DNA from: Ustulina deusta
Taxonomy: Eukaryota > Ascomycota > Sordariomycetes > Xylariales > Xylariaceae
NCBI GenBank assembly: GCA_023159155.1
Contig: JAJNNX010000008.1
Location: 248,001 to 312,000 of the forward strand
Length of the DNA: 64,000 bases
Direction: 5' to 3'
In this document: positions 27,077 through 38,328 of the stretch, one piece after another
Numbering within the stretch: the first letter of the stretch is position 1
Layout: the number at the start of each line of letters is the position of its first letter
Translations under genes and position numbers: made by a program
The notes under the pieces: model-generated
What the model was told of the DNA's origin: nothing
Databases searched by the model: none
Seen by the model: only the letters and a program-made list of their open reading frames with translations

Positions 27077-29304
27077 ATGATCTCAAGCGTCAACCTTGGC
27101 GGCGGCGGCAGCGCTGGGGCGTTGTTGACCTATGTGCTCCTGATCCTGATACTCTACATCACCTATCAACTAGCTGTAGCGGCGAAACGACAAGTTGCGA
27201 TTCGAAAATTGGGTGGACAACGAGCCTATCTCTTAACAACTAATCCCGTGACTGGTATGGCCTGCAAGCATCCTCTCCAACCGGCTCGCTCCAGCTGAAC
27301 ATGAACTAGAAAGCTACAGAGTCCTGTGGACTATCAGGAAATCCGCCCAGAACAAAATCGCGGAAGCCTATGATGGAATCTATGATTCACTGCCGCTAGA
27401 AAGCTGCCATGTGTACGAACACCAATTCTTGCCCGGGTCGAGAACTATCGAGACAAGAGAACCAGCGCATATCAAGGCTATCTTGGCCGGGGATTTCCAT
27501 TCTTTCGGAAAAGGGCCGAATTTTCACAGAATATGGTCCCCGTTTCTCGGCGACAGTATCTTTACTACAGATGGAAAGCTTTGGCATAACAGCCGCAGCC
27601 TCATCCGACCTATGTTCATGACTGATCGCATAGTTAGTCCCCTGGAGTCTTTTATTCCCCCTTTTGGCATGTCTCAGAGCCCTAAACTGCCTTAACGGGC
27701 CTTTTCTGCTCCTACTACTCCTGCATGCTCCCGAAACCCTGAGTAATTCTTACTATAAGTGGACATTATTGACTCCAGTGTTATAACAGAGTGACTTGGT
27801 AATCTTCGAGCGCCAGATAGAGAAGATGATGAACCACATTCCTCCGTCGGGTCAGACTATTGACATTATGGATCTCTTCTTTCGCATGACTATGGATGTA
27901 ACAACTGATTTTCTCCTTGGCGAGAGTGCCAACAGCTTGGATAAGTAGGCTACAGCTAACTGCTTTTTCGATCCTCAAAGCACACTGAAGCTGATGAATG
28001 CTAGCCCGAATTCCGAGTTTACCTATGCTTTTAACGACGTCCTCGGTCGTCAAATCCGCCTCGTTATGCTTAGAATATTCAGGTGAGGACACGCCACACC
28101 ATGTCACATTACGCATTATGGTTTATGGGCGCAAGCTGACTGGTACAATACAGGCCTTTCGACAAGTTAGCACCTCGTGCGGAGTACTACCGCGACATCA
28201 AGACGATCGAGGAGTTTATCATGCCATATATTAAGCAGACGCTTGCGATTCCGCCAGAAGAACTGGAGAAGCTCACCAAGTCGGATACCGAATCCACATT
28301 CTTGCACAATCTGGCACGGTTTACGCAAGACCCCAAAGTTATCCGTGATCAACTTATTGCCGTTCTATTGGCGGGTCGAGACACGACGGCCGCAACATTA
28401 TCATGGGCGTTCTATGAACTTGCCGCATACCCGGATAAGGTTGACAGACTTCGAGCTGAAGTATTAGAATTTGTAGGAGAGGACGGCACGCCAACATACG
28501 AAGTATTGAAGAATATGAAGTATCTTCGCTACACGCTCCAGGAGACACTCCGCCTTCATCCGGCAGTTCCTTTGAACGGTAAGCTTGGCACACGATGAGT
28601 CTAACCTACTTGTACCTGACAAAATGCTGACTACCTCTCTAGTATGTAAAATATCGATCCTGTCTTCACATCGACTCCATTTTCTGGAATGCACAACGAA
28701 GACATTTTTAAGAAGTTCAGACAAGACCGCTAACATCTAACAGATGAAGGAGGCACTGGCTGACACGGTCTTGCCAGGGGCTCCCGGCGGCCTTAGCATC
28801 AGCGTCTTGAAAGGCGACACCGTCTGCTACAATGCGATGACACTCCACAGGCGACGCGATCTTTATCCGCCTGTGTCGGAGAAATTTGCGGACCCTTATC
28901 TTTTCAGTCCCGAGCGATGGTATTCCTGGCAGCCCAGACCCTGGGAATACATTCCATTCAACGGCGGACCCAGAATCGTACGTTTCCCCAGGACTAGCAT
29001 CGACATCCTGACGTCTGTAGAGAGAATTTCCTCGCTAATTGGTTGTCTTCCCAACAGTGCCCGGGCCAGAACTTTGCCATGACGGAGATGGCTTACTGCA
29101 GTAAGTCACTCGCGTGGTCATTAATGCTGAGGGATGGAGAATGCGGATAGCTAATAGGGAATAACAACAGTTGTCCGGATGCTTCAGAAATACGACAGGA
29201 TAGAATACCGCGGCGACTGGCACGCACAGCAGGACAAGGCGGCCGTCGTCTCCCGACCTGCTTTCGGAGTACCTGTAGCATTCTATGAAGCGACGAAGGA
29301 ATGA
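27077..29304 (+). CDS. Cytochrome P450, CYP52-like; possible frame break near 28.6 kb
   Basis: ER-anchored haem monooxygenase; CYP52-type relatives hydroxylate alkanes and fatty acids. Supported exons are 27077-27254, 27310-27632, 27790-27944, 28005-28082, 28154-28578, 28744-28977, 29058-29100 and 29171-29304. An N-terminal membrane helix (LLTYVLLILILYITYQLAVA) is followed by FGKGPNFHRIWSPFLGDSIF, GQTIDIMDLFFRMTMDVTTD, the I-helix LLAGRDTTAATLSW, the K-helix ETLRLHP, FSPERW and the haem loop FNGGPRICPGQNFAM. The second intron joins the SANSLD-NPNSEF stretch exactly as the family expects. The intron at 27633-27789 is a copy of the repeated intron family. Between 28578 (phase 1) and 28744 (phase 0) I find no standard splice combination that keeps frame, so a 1-nt lesion or an unusual micro-exon there is likely. 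Confidence 0.85.
27633..27789 (+). mobile_element. Introner-like element, copy B (inside P450), diverged
   Basis: A 157-nt intron starting GTTAGTCCCCTGGAGTC and ending GACTCCAGTGTTATAACAG. It shares both ends, a CCCCTTTTGGCA block and a TCCTGCATGCTCCCGA block with copies A and C, but the middle is longer and diverged. The outer 17 bases at each end form an inverted repeat of GTTA, five variable bases and CTGGAGTC. The branch site TATTGAC overlaps the right repeat. The acceptor CAG is intact and removal keeps the P450 frame. Confidence 0.85.
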
Positions 29305-29792
29305 GATGGAGGAAATATAATGGGATACGCGCCACTAATAATAACCTTGGCTTGATAGGATATACCTACCTAATTACAAGATTTTTGGGACATGTTAGGA
29401 ACCGTTCGTTAGGCAAGGGGGTTGAATCTCGGCATCAATTGTATAATGTTCTTCGCGTTTGCATACTACCTTATGCACGCTATACCGTGTATGCAATTAT
29501 AGGATCGTATTAATATTTGGCCGAGGCGATAAGCATGTGAAGATGCCGATCTCATCGCAGCCAATTAATTTCCCAAGGCTACCTTACCTTACCTCATAGA
29601 GCCCAGCAAGCTGCAGCACGAGACACTACGCACAGCTTCACTCATTCTCTCTTGAATAGAAACAAACATCATGGGTTGCCAGTACATATAAGCAGTTATT
29701 CTCGCCCGTCATCCAATCCCCCATCTCGGCCCTCGCCCCCAAACAATCGCAACCCTCTGCGCAAGAGAAAGAGTCGCAGCAGCCCGAACACC
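29305..29792. other. Intergenic and 5' leader of the next gene
   Basis: Contains the P450 3' flank and the leader of the basic protein gene. An in-frame upstream ATG at 29652 is present, but the ATG at 29793 has the better context (CACCATGGC). Confidence 0.55.
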
Positions 29793-30662
29793 ATGGCGCC
29801 GTCCTCCAAGGGCGCGAACCCCGCGCCGGACTACGCCGTGGCGATGAACCGGGTGCAGACCCAGATCGAGGCGCAGCTACGTGCAGTGCGCTCCTTCATG
29901 CCACCACGAGCACCGCCCCAGGCCGCATCCCCTTGCTCCTCCTCCTCCACACGGCCCACGCCGTCCTTCTCCGCGCTCGCATCCGCATCCGCATCCGCCA
30001 GCACGCTTCCTCGCCCGGCCGCCTCCAATTCCGCGTCGCGACAGCGCACCCAAAGCCAAGACGGAGAAAGCTTGTTCGCGGAGACGCGCGCGCAGGACCC
30101 GAACGCGGGTCTCGGTTTCGGCGCGTCGTCGAAGAAGCGGGGCAGTGAGCAGGCGCGAGCGCGCGAGGACCAGCTCCTGCGCTCGCGCCTCCTAGGAGGC
30201 CGGAAGCGGGGCGCGGAGGACAGGACGCTGCGCCGCGGCACGAGGGAGGGGGGGAGCAGTGATGAGGAGGCTGGGCGGAGCGGGTTAGGGCGGGCCAAGA
30301 AGCGGGCTCGACGGGCTGAATCGCAAGAAAAAGCAGAAGATGATGGTGATGGTGATGAAGCACGGGGAAGAGAAGAAACGATTCAGCCGGTCATTGCACC
30401 GGAAGTGGTAGGATCGGCTGGACTTGACAAGGTCGGCAGTACACAGTTGAGGGACGATGGTTTGAGGAATGACGAGTTGGAAGCGGAGGAGGGGGAAAAC
30501 GGGGATGTAGATATAGATATCAGGGGTGCTTATGGCGTCGCCTCCCTCCACGAGGATTTGGTACGCGATGGCGCGGAAGACGCCTCGGAACAGAAGATGA
30601 AGAAGAGGCGAAAAAGGAAGAAGAGGAACAAAGACAAATCTAAAGAGAGAAAGGGTGAATGA
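29793..30662 (+). CDS. Basic nuclear-looking protein, 289 aa, function unknown
   Basis: A single frame of 289 codons from the ATG at 29793; an in-frame ATG at 29652 would add 47 low-complexity residues. The N-terminus (DYAVAMNRVQTQIEAQLRAV) looks helical. A Ser/Ala-rich spacer with an ASASAS repeat follows. The middle has the short block DPNAGLGFGASSKK and then EDQLLRSRLLGGRKRG, the best candidate for a conserved motif. The C-terminus is acidic and then strongly basic (KKRRKRKKRNKDKSKERKGE), typical of nucleolar proteins. It may belong to a fungal protein family of unknown function (layout like DUF3245), but I cannot confirm that. No function proposed. Confidence 0.7.
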   Translation: MAPSSKGANPAPDYAVAMNRVQTQIEAQLRAVRSFMPPRAPPQAASPCSSSSTRPTPSFSALASASASASTLPRPAASNSASRQRTQSQDGESLFAETRAQDPNAGLGFGASSKKRGSEQARAREDQLLRSRLLGGRKRGAEDRTLRRGTREGGSSDEEAGRSGLGRAKKRARRAESQEKAEDDGDGDEARGREETIQPVIAPEVVGSAGLDKVGSTQLRDDGLRNDELEAEEGENGDVDIDIRGAYGVASLHEDLVRDGAEDASEQKMKKRRKRKKRNKDKSKERKGE

Positions 30663-31516
30663 GATAATATCATCCCATACGGCTCACTATGTCCCGTGGG
30701 GGGTTTGTTATCACCCAGAATATGCTCCTGAGCTCACATCATTACCAATGAAAGAACAACGCATAAGCATTGCGAGGCAAAGCATCTCATATTGTCAAAC
30801 TATCTGTAGCCTGCCGACGTCACCTCATATTCCATCATCATCGTCGTCATCATGATCAAATATCTGCTTTTATCTCACATCCGCAAGTAAGAATACAAGA
30901 TTAAACAGCTTGGCGAGTGAGATGCTAACTTCTCGGACTTCGCGCAAGCGAGGACTAGCACGACCTGTGCTCTTCGAACCGTTTTCGAGATATCCAATTG
31001 TTTTCTCTGCAAAGGAAAACGAGGGAACCTGAAACCTCCATACCAGTACATCCCACGTTGAGAAGTAACGAAAGATAAACAAAGACGGAAAAGACAAATG
31101 GAGGAATCGGATCCCATCATTTTGCCCAACTGAGACATGCATATGTCGCGTCACCCGCTCCACCGGTCTAGAAAATGGTATCTCAATACTGAAGAATCCT
31201 ACCCCCGACTCTAAAGTACCTCAAGGAAAACGGATCATTGACTGGTCTTTCCACAAGAACCGATAAGATTTTTAAAACAAGAAAAACATGCGCGCTGAAA
31301 TCGAACAATGGACAAAGAAGTATGCGTTATTGCACGGTAGCGCTGCCGCGTTATGGGCAATCCCAAAAGACTCGCGAAACCGACCCTACACCGTTGTATG
31401 CAAGCAAAGAGTTGATCCTCCCAATTGTGTGTCGTGGGGTCGACTTTAGTTCGTGAGTGATATCTAAGCATGTTGAAACCACCTTCATTCAATCCCATCA
31501 CGGTTTTTGAAACCAA
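30663..31516. other. Intergenic between convergent genes
   Basis: 3' flanks of the basic protein gene (plus) and the HSF-domain gene (minus). No supportable gene. Confidence 0.6.
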
Positions 31517-33526
31517 TCATTGTATTCGCTTACGTTTACGATCGTCGTCTCCCCTAGGATCATCTTCGTTTTCTCGCTCAGCCGTATCCGTCGGGTTCAG
31601 GATATGGGCCATACTCCCCCGTCGAGTAGGTGGGGTAGAAATATCCCGAATTGAAAGATTTTTGTTTTCCCGGTTAGCTGAGTTCCAAGACCAATTATTC
31701 AAGCTGTCCAAGCTGCTACCAATGTTTCCATTGGAGAACGGGGGCGCAGGAGGAGTAGCGGGCCGTGAGAGGGAATACCCAGATGGGGCTTCGCGAATCC
31801 GATGGTCTTCCACAGGTGCCCTACTCGGAGAGGAGGGCCAGTTTGAAGAAGGCGGTCCAGAGCCGAGATACGATGGTGGGTTAGACTGCCAGCCATGTGC
31901 GCGGATGTCTGCTGATGTATGACGCCTAGCTAGGCTATTAGGTGGCGGTTCGACTGCCGCAAGTGGATGAGGACCAGGAGGTGGCGGTGGTGCGTGGGAT
32001 CGAAGAGGTGAGGGCGAAGACTGAGACGGCGCGCCGCTAATCGACCCATAATGACGCCGCGAACCTATGGAGAGGTTGGACGGCACAGGCGGGCGATAAA
32101 AATTGGCACCTCGAGATTGATGCGCTGGGGCGCGCGAATCCTGTGCTAGCTGACGAGGAGACACAGGTGGATTGTCCAGATTGGCGAAGTACTGACGGCT
32201 ACTTGAGACGGGAGGGTCAAGCGGATCGTCTGCAGTCAAAAAATATTCAGTTTGGCGGTGAATTTCGCTCTGCAAAGTAACGACTGGAACTTATTAGAAA
32301 CCGAAATATAATAATAAAAAGCCCTTTATATGAGAACTTACTATCCCTATGGATTGGGTTTTCGGGAGGAACAAGCGCAAGAATTGTCCTAGATAGCTCC
32401 TGGTTGAAGTGTAGCAACCTGCTGATAGTATCTACCATCGCTTGCTGCTTGATGTGCATATACTGAGCGGTTTCTTCATTGCGCTGTAGTTTGATATTAG
32501 TCTCATAGAGTGAATGCTCAATGCTAGCAAGCCGTGGGTCTGATCCATCGTGAATAACTGGCATTGGCTCAGCCGGAGTGCCTGGTTGTGACGGCGTAGG
32601 CTTTTGATTATTGTATTCCCGATGAACAAGAGCGTGTCGTGAGGCCCGACGTTTAATCTCGCGCAATCCCACAAGATCGCCCCTCTTGAAGTTGCCATTG
32701 CCGTGTTTGAACTCCCAAAGTGCCGTCTCGGGGTTTCCAGTATGAAAAACGTCGCTAACTAGAACCAAATGTCAACATGCTGGCTAACGTTGAAACTACG
32801 AATGACAGTGACACCGACCTTTGTGGAAACCATACATATTTAGCTGACGTACAAATGATGAAATATTAGTGTGTTTGAAATATTGCCTATACTATTATCA
32901 ATTCTGCTCTTCTTCTCAGCCACGATTGAGACATTACGCACGCTAGCACTTTTGAAAAGTCATGAGAAGGAGACATGACGAAACTTTCAGCAGAGCTCGA
33001 CCAACTGATGAGGTGCTGGATATTCGGATCTTCTAACATGCTGCGGCAGAGTCAATCACCACACCCTTTACATAATAGTGGTATTGACATACTTGTAGAG
33101 TTTGTGGATGAATGCAGTCTGGACAATTTTGGGCTGGTGGACAGCAGCTGCGGCAGCAGCCGGGGCGGACGTTGACGCCGGTACTGTCGAAGGTGCCGGC
33201 ATTGTGTTATTTGAGGCACCGACTGAGCTCTGTTCGCTGGAAGAGGCTGTGTTCTTGCGTTCATTTGTGTCGCTTGCGTCGCCATCGGAGCCCCTGCCAA
33301 TACTCTGCGCGGCAGAGGAACTGGTTGGCGTCGTGATATCCATGGGATCCCCAGCAGCAGGCGAGGGCGCCGACGTCTTTATAGTCGGGGTCGGCGTGGG
33401 TGGGGTGGTGATGATGGGTATTGTGCGTGCAGCTAGGCCGTCTTCTGGCTCGCGGCCGGGTAAGCTTCTCGGCACATGCTCAGTCGCAGTAGCCATCGGG
33501 TCTATCATGGTACAAGTCATCAGCAT
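31517..33526 (-). CDS. SFL1: HSF-domain transcription factor, Sfl1-like
   Basis: Nuclear regulator with a heat-shock-factor-type winged-helix DNA-binding domain; the closest layout is the Sfl1 flocculation/filamentation repressor. Minus-strand exons are 33093-33526, 32942-33040, 32819-32886, 32342-32758 and 31517-32283; 594 aa in constant phase. The DNA-binding domain spans residues about 135-245 and is pieced together from four exons: [47 protein letters not shown] (recognition helix), and [16 protein letters not shown]. Then follow a coiled-coil-like region ([20 protein letters not shown]) and a long Pro/Ser-rich tail ending in a basic [12 protein letters not shown]. The N-terminal 130 residues are low-complexity Thr/Ser/Ala/Pro. 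Several Met codons near the start (33526, 33508, 33496) leave the exact start open. Assignment to Sfl1 rather than Hsf1 is by the look of the domain only. Confidence 0.88.
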
Positions 33527-36500
33527 GATTGGAAACAGATTGTCGAGACACGAGACAAAGAAGCAGAGGAGGTGTCGTCAGAGAGTTGAGGTGCCGGCGT
33601 AGGCGCAGGTGCGGGATCGAGAGGCCAGGGCGCAGCAAGTCAAAACAGCAGAGGGCTGGGCAAGGTAGGGCAGGACAAGACCAAGCAAGCGGAAAACAAG
33701 ATTTCTAGAAAGCTGAGATCCGAGGGGAGGACGGACCGCATGGTAGCCTCTACCTCTTTTCCACCTGGAGAGTCTGGGGGTCGGTTGGGGTATTATTATA
33801 CCAATTCAAGCTCGAAAGGAATGCGCAGCAACGGGTGGGTCGAACCACGCTCCCGCAGGCGATCGTCTCTCCTGGTTCTGATTCTGGTCCCCGTTCCTGT
33901 TCCTGTTCCTGTGCCTGGTGATGCTGCCGGCTGCCGCAGACAAGACATGGGGGATCCCTCCAACGACGGGATTGGCGATGGCGGCAGCGAGTCAGCCTCG
34001 CGCGACTGCGGCGGATCGGTGGCTGCAGAAGCAGATGGGAGGACTGGTTTCGTGATACGAAGCGTGACGCACGTCGTACGTTAGCAACGGCGAGTTGTTG
34101 TGTATTTTTGGGACGAAGCGATGCGCACGCAGTGTGACGCTCGTAGATCTGTATGTAGGTAAGAAAGGAGATGATGGGGTTGAAGCCGAACAAGCGCGGG
34201 TGCGGGCAACCTCAAGCGACCACCCATGTACAAGCGCTGTACCCAGGTATCTGTGTACTTAAGTGGGTACATGCTCCGACCTACACTAATGTAGTGTACT
34301 ACCTACTCCCTTGGTAGTAGTGGAGTTCTGGTACTAAATTCAGAGTTACGGTAGGTACATTTGCCCTTGTATGAGGAACACTGAGCCTCCCGGAGTGCGC
34401 GTAAACTCCATACGGCACGCGTGCACTACGGGAGGTACACATACAACAGCAGAGGAGCATATAGCTCTGCCTATGGATGCTTCAAAGTATACTTGTTTCA
34501 GGAGTTGTCGTACACACTCTTTACAGGTTGCATCACTGAAAGGAAATACCTGGGTATATCAACTCGGTCTTAAAGGGTACTAGAGATGGCAAGTTTGGGT
34601 AAGTTGATTAAAGTCCAAATTACTATGCGTAAGGTATGTATCCAAATTATCACCATTAGGTATCTACAGCAAGGCCACAGCTGTCGACTTAAGCGAAGCT
34701 TTCTTATCGCATGCCGACGTCAGTAGTGCAGCTACCTATATAATACCTAAGATATCCCCCCCCCCCCCAGCTTCGCATGAATTAAGCGAATGCATTCGCC
34801 ACATTCTATTTCTACTCTACAATACTGTACTTACCCAGTACGCTTATACTAGGTAAGAGGTGCGTGTCTCGTTTCTTATGGATACTGTTATGGATGCATT
34901 CTTTCTGCAAGTTATTCCTGACAACCCACAAACCCCTGCGAGGTCTTCACCTCCTAACTAATAAAGCAGGACGCGAGCAACTTTTCCTAAAATACAAATA
35001 GTCCATCCATTTCAGGATACACAGTGCCCCTCTTTCACCCGCCAAAAGCAATACAGCTCTTCTAAGAGATGGATTATTTGTCGCCTCAGGTCATAAAGTC
35101 TCTTGATGGGAATACTTCGCTCCCAATCTCATGCAGCATATATTAGTAACAAAATGTATAAGGCACTAGTCTGTCTAGTCTACCTAATTATGGAAATAGA
35201 TGTCTGGCATACCATTATCGAGGCCGACCCCCAGTATATGCGTACTTTCCCTAGCATATTTTCCACTGGAAACAGGGCTTCTGCTGACTCGTCCTCCAGC
35301 ATCGGCATCGATGGTACATACCTGTGGGGATTCCTAGCTGGTATTCCCAAATTTCATATGAGCGACGATACTTAGAGACCATGACATATTGCTCTGCTCT
35401 GCATTCAGCGACAATGTCAAGCGTGGGGTTAACATGATAGGGAGCCAGTTAGCACTTCTAGATTATCATTGTGCCCTTTGATAACAGAGCAATGGAGTGC
35501 CACATGATGGAAGAGGCCAAGATGTATTAGAGTCAAATAGACCATACACTACTGTAATCGCGCAAAGCCAAGGCTGGGCCAGCAGCTGACCCATTTGCTG
35601 GCCGGCCTACTGTGGCTAACCAAGAACCGTGAAGGCGCCATCAAAGGTCTTCTAAACGTCTTCTAAACGTACCCACGGTTGAACAAATCTGCTTTAAGGC
35701 ACCTCGTGGCACAAGCGGCTGTCACCTTTTCCAAGTTACATTTCTTCCTAGACACTTCTAGAAGCTTAGTACATATAGTTGTGATTTGAAACTTAGGTAT
35801 CTAAACAAAGCGTGAGAGTCTTTGGGTCATATCGCTCGGTACAGCTATGAAGCAGAGATAATGGGTAGATAGCCAGCTGTTGTGAGAGCCAATGTCAAGC
35901 TAGGGAATAAGCAGAATGTCAAGTAGAATGGTATGGTACTCCGTACTAACGTTCAAATCCTCAATCTATACCTAGTCATCATCCCTGATGATACTTTGGT
36001 ACAGGATACAGTCTGTGCTGATTACTTCCTTGTACTGTACATGAACTGATATGTACACCAGCAGGTACTTCATGATAGGAACCCAATATTGATAGCCGGG
36101 CCGAAGGTTAGGACCAGCTTAGTAGAGGACAATAGATACCTACTAATGCATATAACTTTAGCAGGCGATTCACAGAATGTGGAGTAGATATTATTTAGCT
36201 TGGACTTGGCATCTTCATAGCGCAGGCGCTGAGTAGACTGTAGATAGTCTCCTAATCCAGAAGATTCTACATACTTTTAGGGGATGGTGGATACAATGTT
36301 GTTTCTTGAATGTTGGTGACAATAAATTCGAATTGCCGTGGTACTACTACCTCGTCTAGTGTATGAGAGGTTTGGGTCATATTGGAATCTAGAAAGCCCT
36401 ATAATCGAACACTAACGAGGTCTCATGGTACCTATTAATGTCCCATTCAAGTGCAGGCCCCGCCAGCATGCAGAAGGATTCCATAAACAGTGGTTGGATG

Positions 36501-38328
36501 GCTTACTAGACATGGAGGTAGGTAGTATCCCTAGTCTAGTGTATCGGGGCTTATTTGAGCGACCCGCCCGACCTGGAGTACCTGCATCTGCACATAATGC
36601 ATACAACGATATTATCCACTACACTAATAATGAATAAGATATGTAGACTTAGGTACCTAGTACCGAGGTTAGGGACTTAGTAGGTAGCTAGAGATGGGGC
36701 ACGTAGGTACCTACCATAGCATATTGTCTCAAACACCAGCAAGTCCCGAGTCCTGCAGCCATGCTTCAGCTTCACATAGCTTCTATCCGACGCTATTGGA
36801 TCCGACGACTGTGTGTCTCTTGAATCAAATCAAATCACATCACCCACTCACCGACGCGCTGTCGCTGGCTTCCTGTCATCTCGTCATCTCCGGCCATGTC
36901 TGACCCAGACACCGTAGTCACCTAAGGTATGTAATATAGCAGCAAGTTTCGTTGCTACCACCACCTACTGCGACCACTACTGCTGCTACTATTTGTGACT
37001 ACTTTTTCTACCAGTATTGGGTAGTATAATACTTCTAACAGCGGCATGAAGAAGCGGTTCGCTTGCCGCCGAATAGGGACAGTGGTCGCCCCCATGGGCT
37101 TCATCCAGAAGCGTTGCCATGCTTGCGCTGCCACCCATTCCCCTGGTCCGCTTACAACATGGCCACCCAGAGATGCATGGTACTTCATCCTCATACATCC
37201 ACCATGTCAGATACCACCGCATCGCTAATCACGGATGGCTCGTTAGCAAGGACATTAAACCCTGGGAAACAACACGATGCTGTCCGACGTGGAACTGTCT
37301 AGTCATAAGCTCTGTCTACCTTTGGCAACTTCCCTATCCTCTCACGGATCTCACCGGGTGCCTCAATAATCCTAAATATACGTCACTCCACCGGGCTTCC
37401 AGCCACACTCACCTACCCCGCCATCTCTCCGACAAAGCGTTAGCCTCTACACTATGCGTTCGCAGTTCAATTCGGATATCGGCCGGCCTTCGCTAGGGAT
37501 GGCCAGTCCCCCGTAGACGAGACGCCTACATTCCGAGGAACAACGGGCGATGTCCGTCTCCTCGAAATGAGATGCTCTCCTGAGTGACATCACAGCAAGA
37601 TAACATTAGTGGCCAACTCATGTTTCAAGATGGTTGGTGGTAACCCAGATTCTAAGATCCTCCAGAATCCCGATGGAGAATGCGACGCTGCCGGTTCGGG
37701 CTGCGCCAGGTCAGGTTCTTGATTCGGCCCCTATTCCCGAACTTTGCAATCCATTGGTTCCCGCCCATTGACGACTTTATCAGCTTAGCGGTTTTCCTCG
37801 CGTAAAACAAGAGTGAATGCGTCAAGCCTCTTGACCCCTATGTCATTTCTGTTCACGGCTATATTCCTCGAAGGTTGGGTTACAACCCCCCAACAACCCG
37901 CACTCCGCAGTCATTCCTATTCCTAGGCGCCCCCAAATAAAAGGTATGTCATTAGTAGACTAGACGTAGCATTCCTAGAATGCTTTTAACATTTCAGTGT
38001 TTGCTAGGGTAGCTTGACGTGCGTTAGCAAGGCTTCGAGGTCCCCGAGGAAAGTACTAGGATGCAAATTATTCATAGAACACATTGTTATTGGCTTGAAG
38101 GGAATACTCAATTTCAACAAAACGATCTAGATCAGATGATTGACTCCGAACGGTAACACCCATTCTAAGCTCACCTGTCACAGGTTCCTCGTTCCTGGGG
38201 CTCACTCGCGCGACACGGAACCCGAGGCACAAAGATCTTGCCGCGCCAGTGCGGAAGTTATTAATTCCACGACATTCAAGCTTCCGCAAAGTTTTAAGAC
38301 ACATGTGCAGAATTACTAACACAGTCAT
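33527..38328. other. Long gene-poor region
   Basis: About 4.8 kb with no supportable gene. The left part is the upstream region of the HSF-domain gene. Further right are a run of 13 C at 34756-34768, a doubled GTCTTCTAAAC near 35646-35668, and many copies of TAGGTA/TACCTA-type motifs (for example 34290-34360 and 36640-36715). Confidence 0.5.
33893..33916. repeat. Hexanucleotide microsatellite (GTTCCT)
   Basis: Three perfect GTTCCT units followed by one GTGCCT unit, upstream of the HSF-domain gene, probably in its leader or promoter. Confidence 0.7.

Noticed and set aside
27240..27320. Apparent frameshift in the P450 near residue 60
   Set aside because: A 55-nt intron (27255-27309, GTATGG...ACTAG) restores frame and gives the expected spacing before FLPGSRTIETREP.
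27940..28010. In-frame TAG in the P450 after SANSLD
   Set aside because: It lies within a 60-nt intron (27945-28004); removal gives NSLDNPNSEF, the expected family sequence.
29831..30363. Long minus-strand frames opposite the basic protein gene
   Set aside because: Open by GC-rich composition; the plus strand has the better start context, acidic/basic domain layout and length.
33740..34084. Plus-strand frame with a Val-Pro repeat upstream of the HSF-domain gene
   Set aside because: The repeat is the GTTCCT microsatellite; no family resemblance and it probably lies in the leader or promoter.
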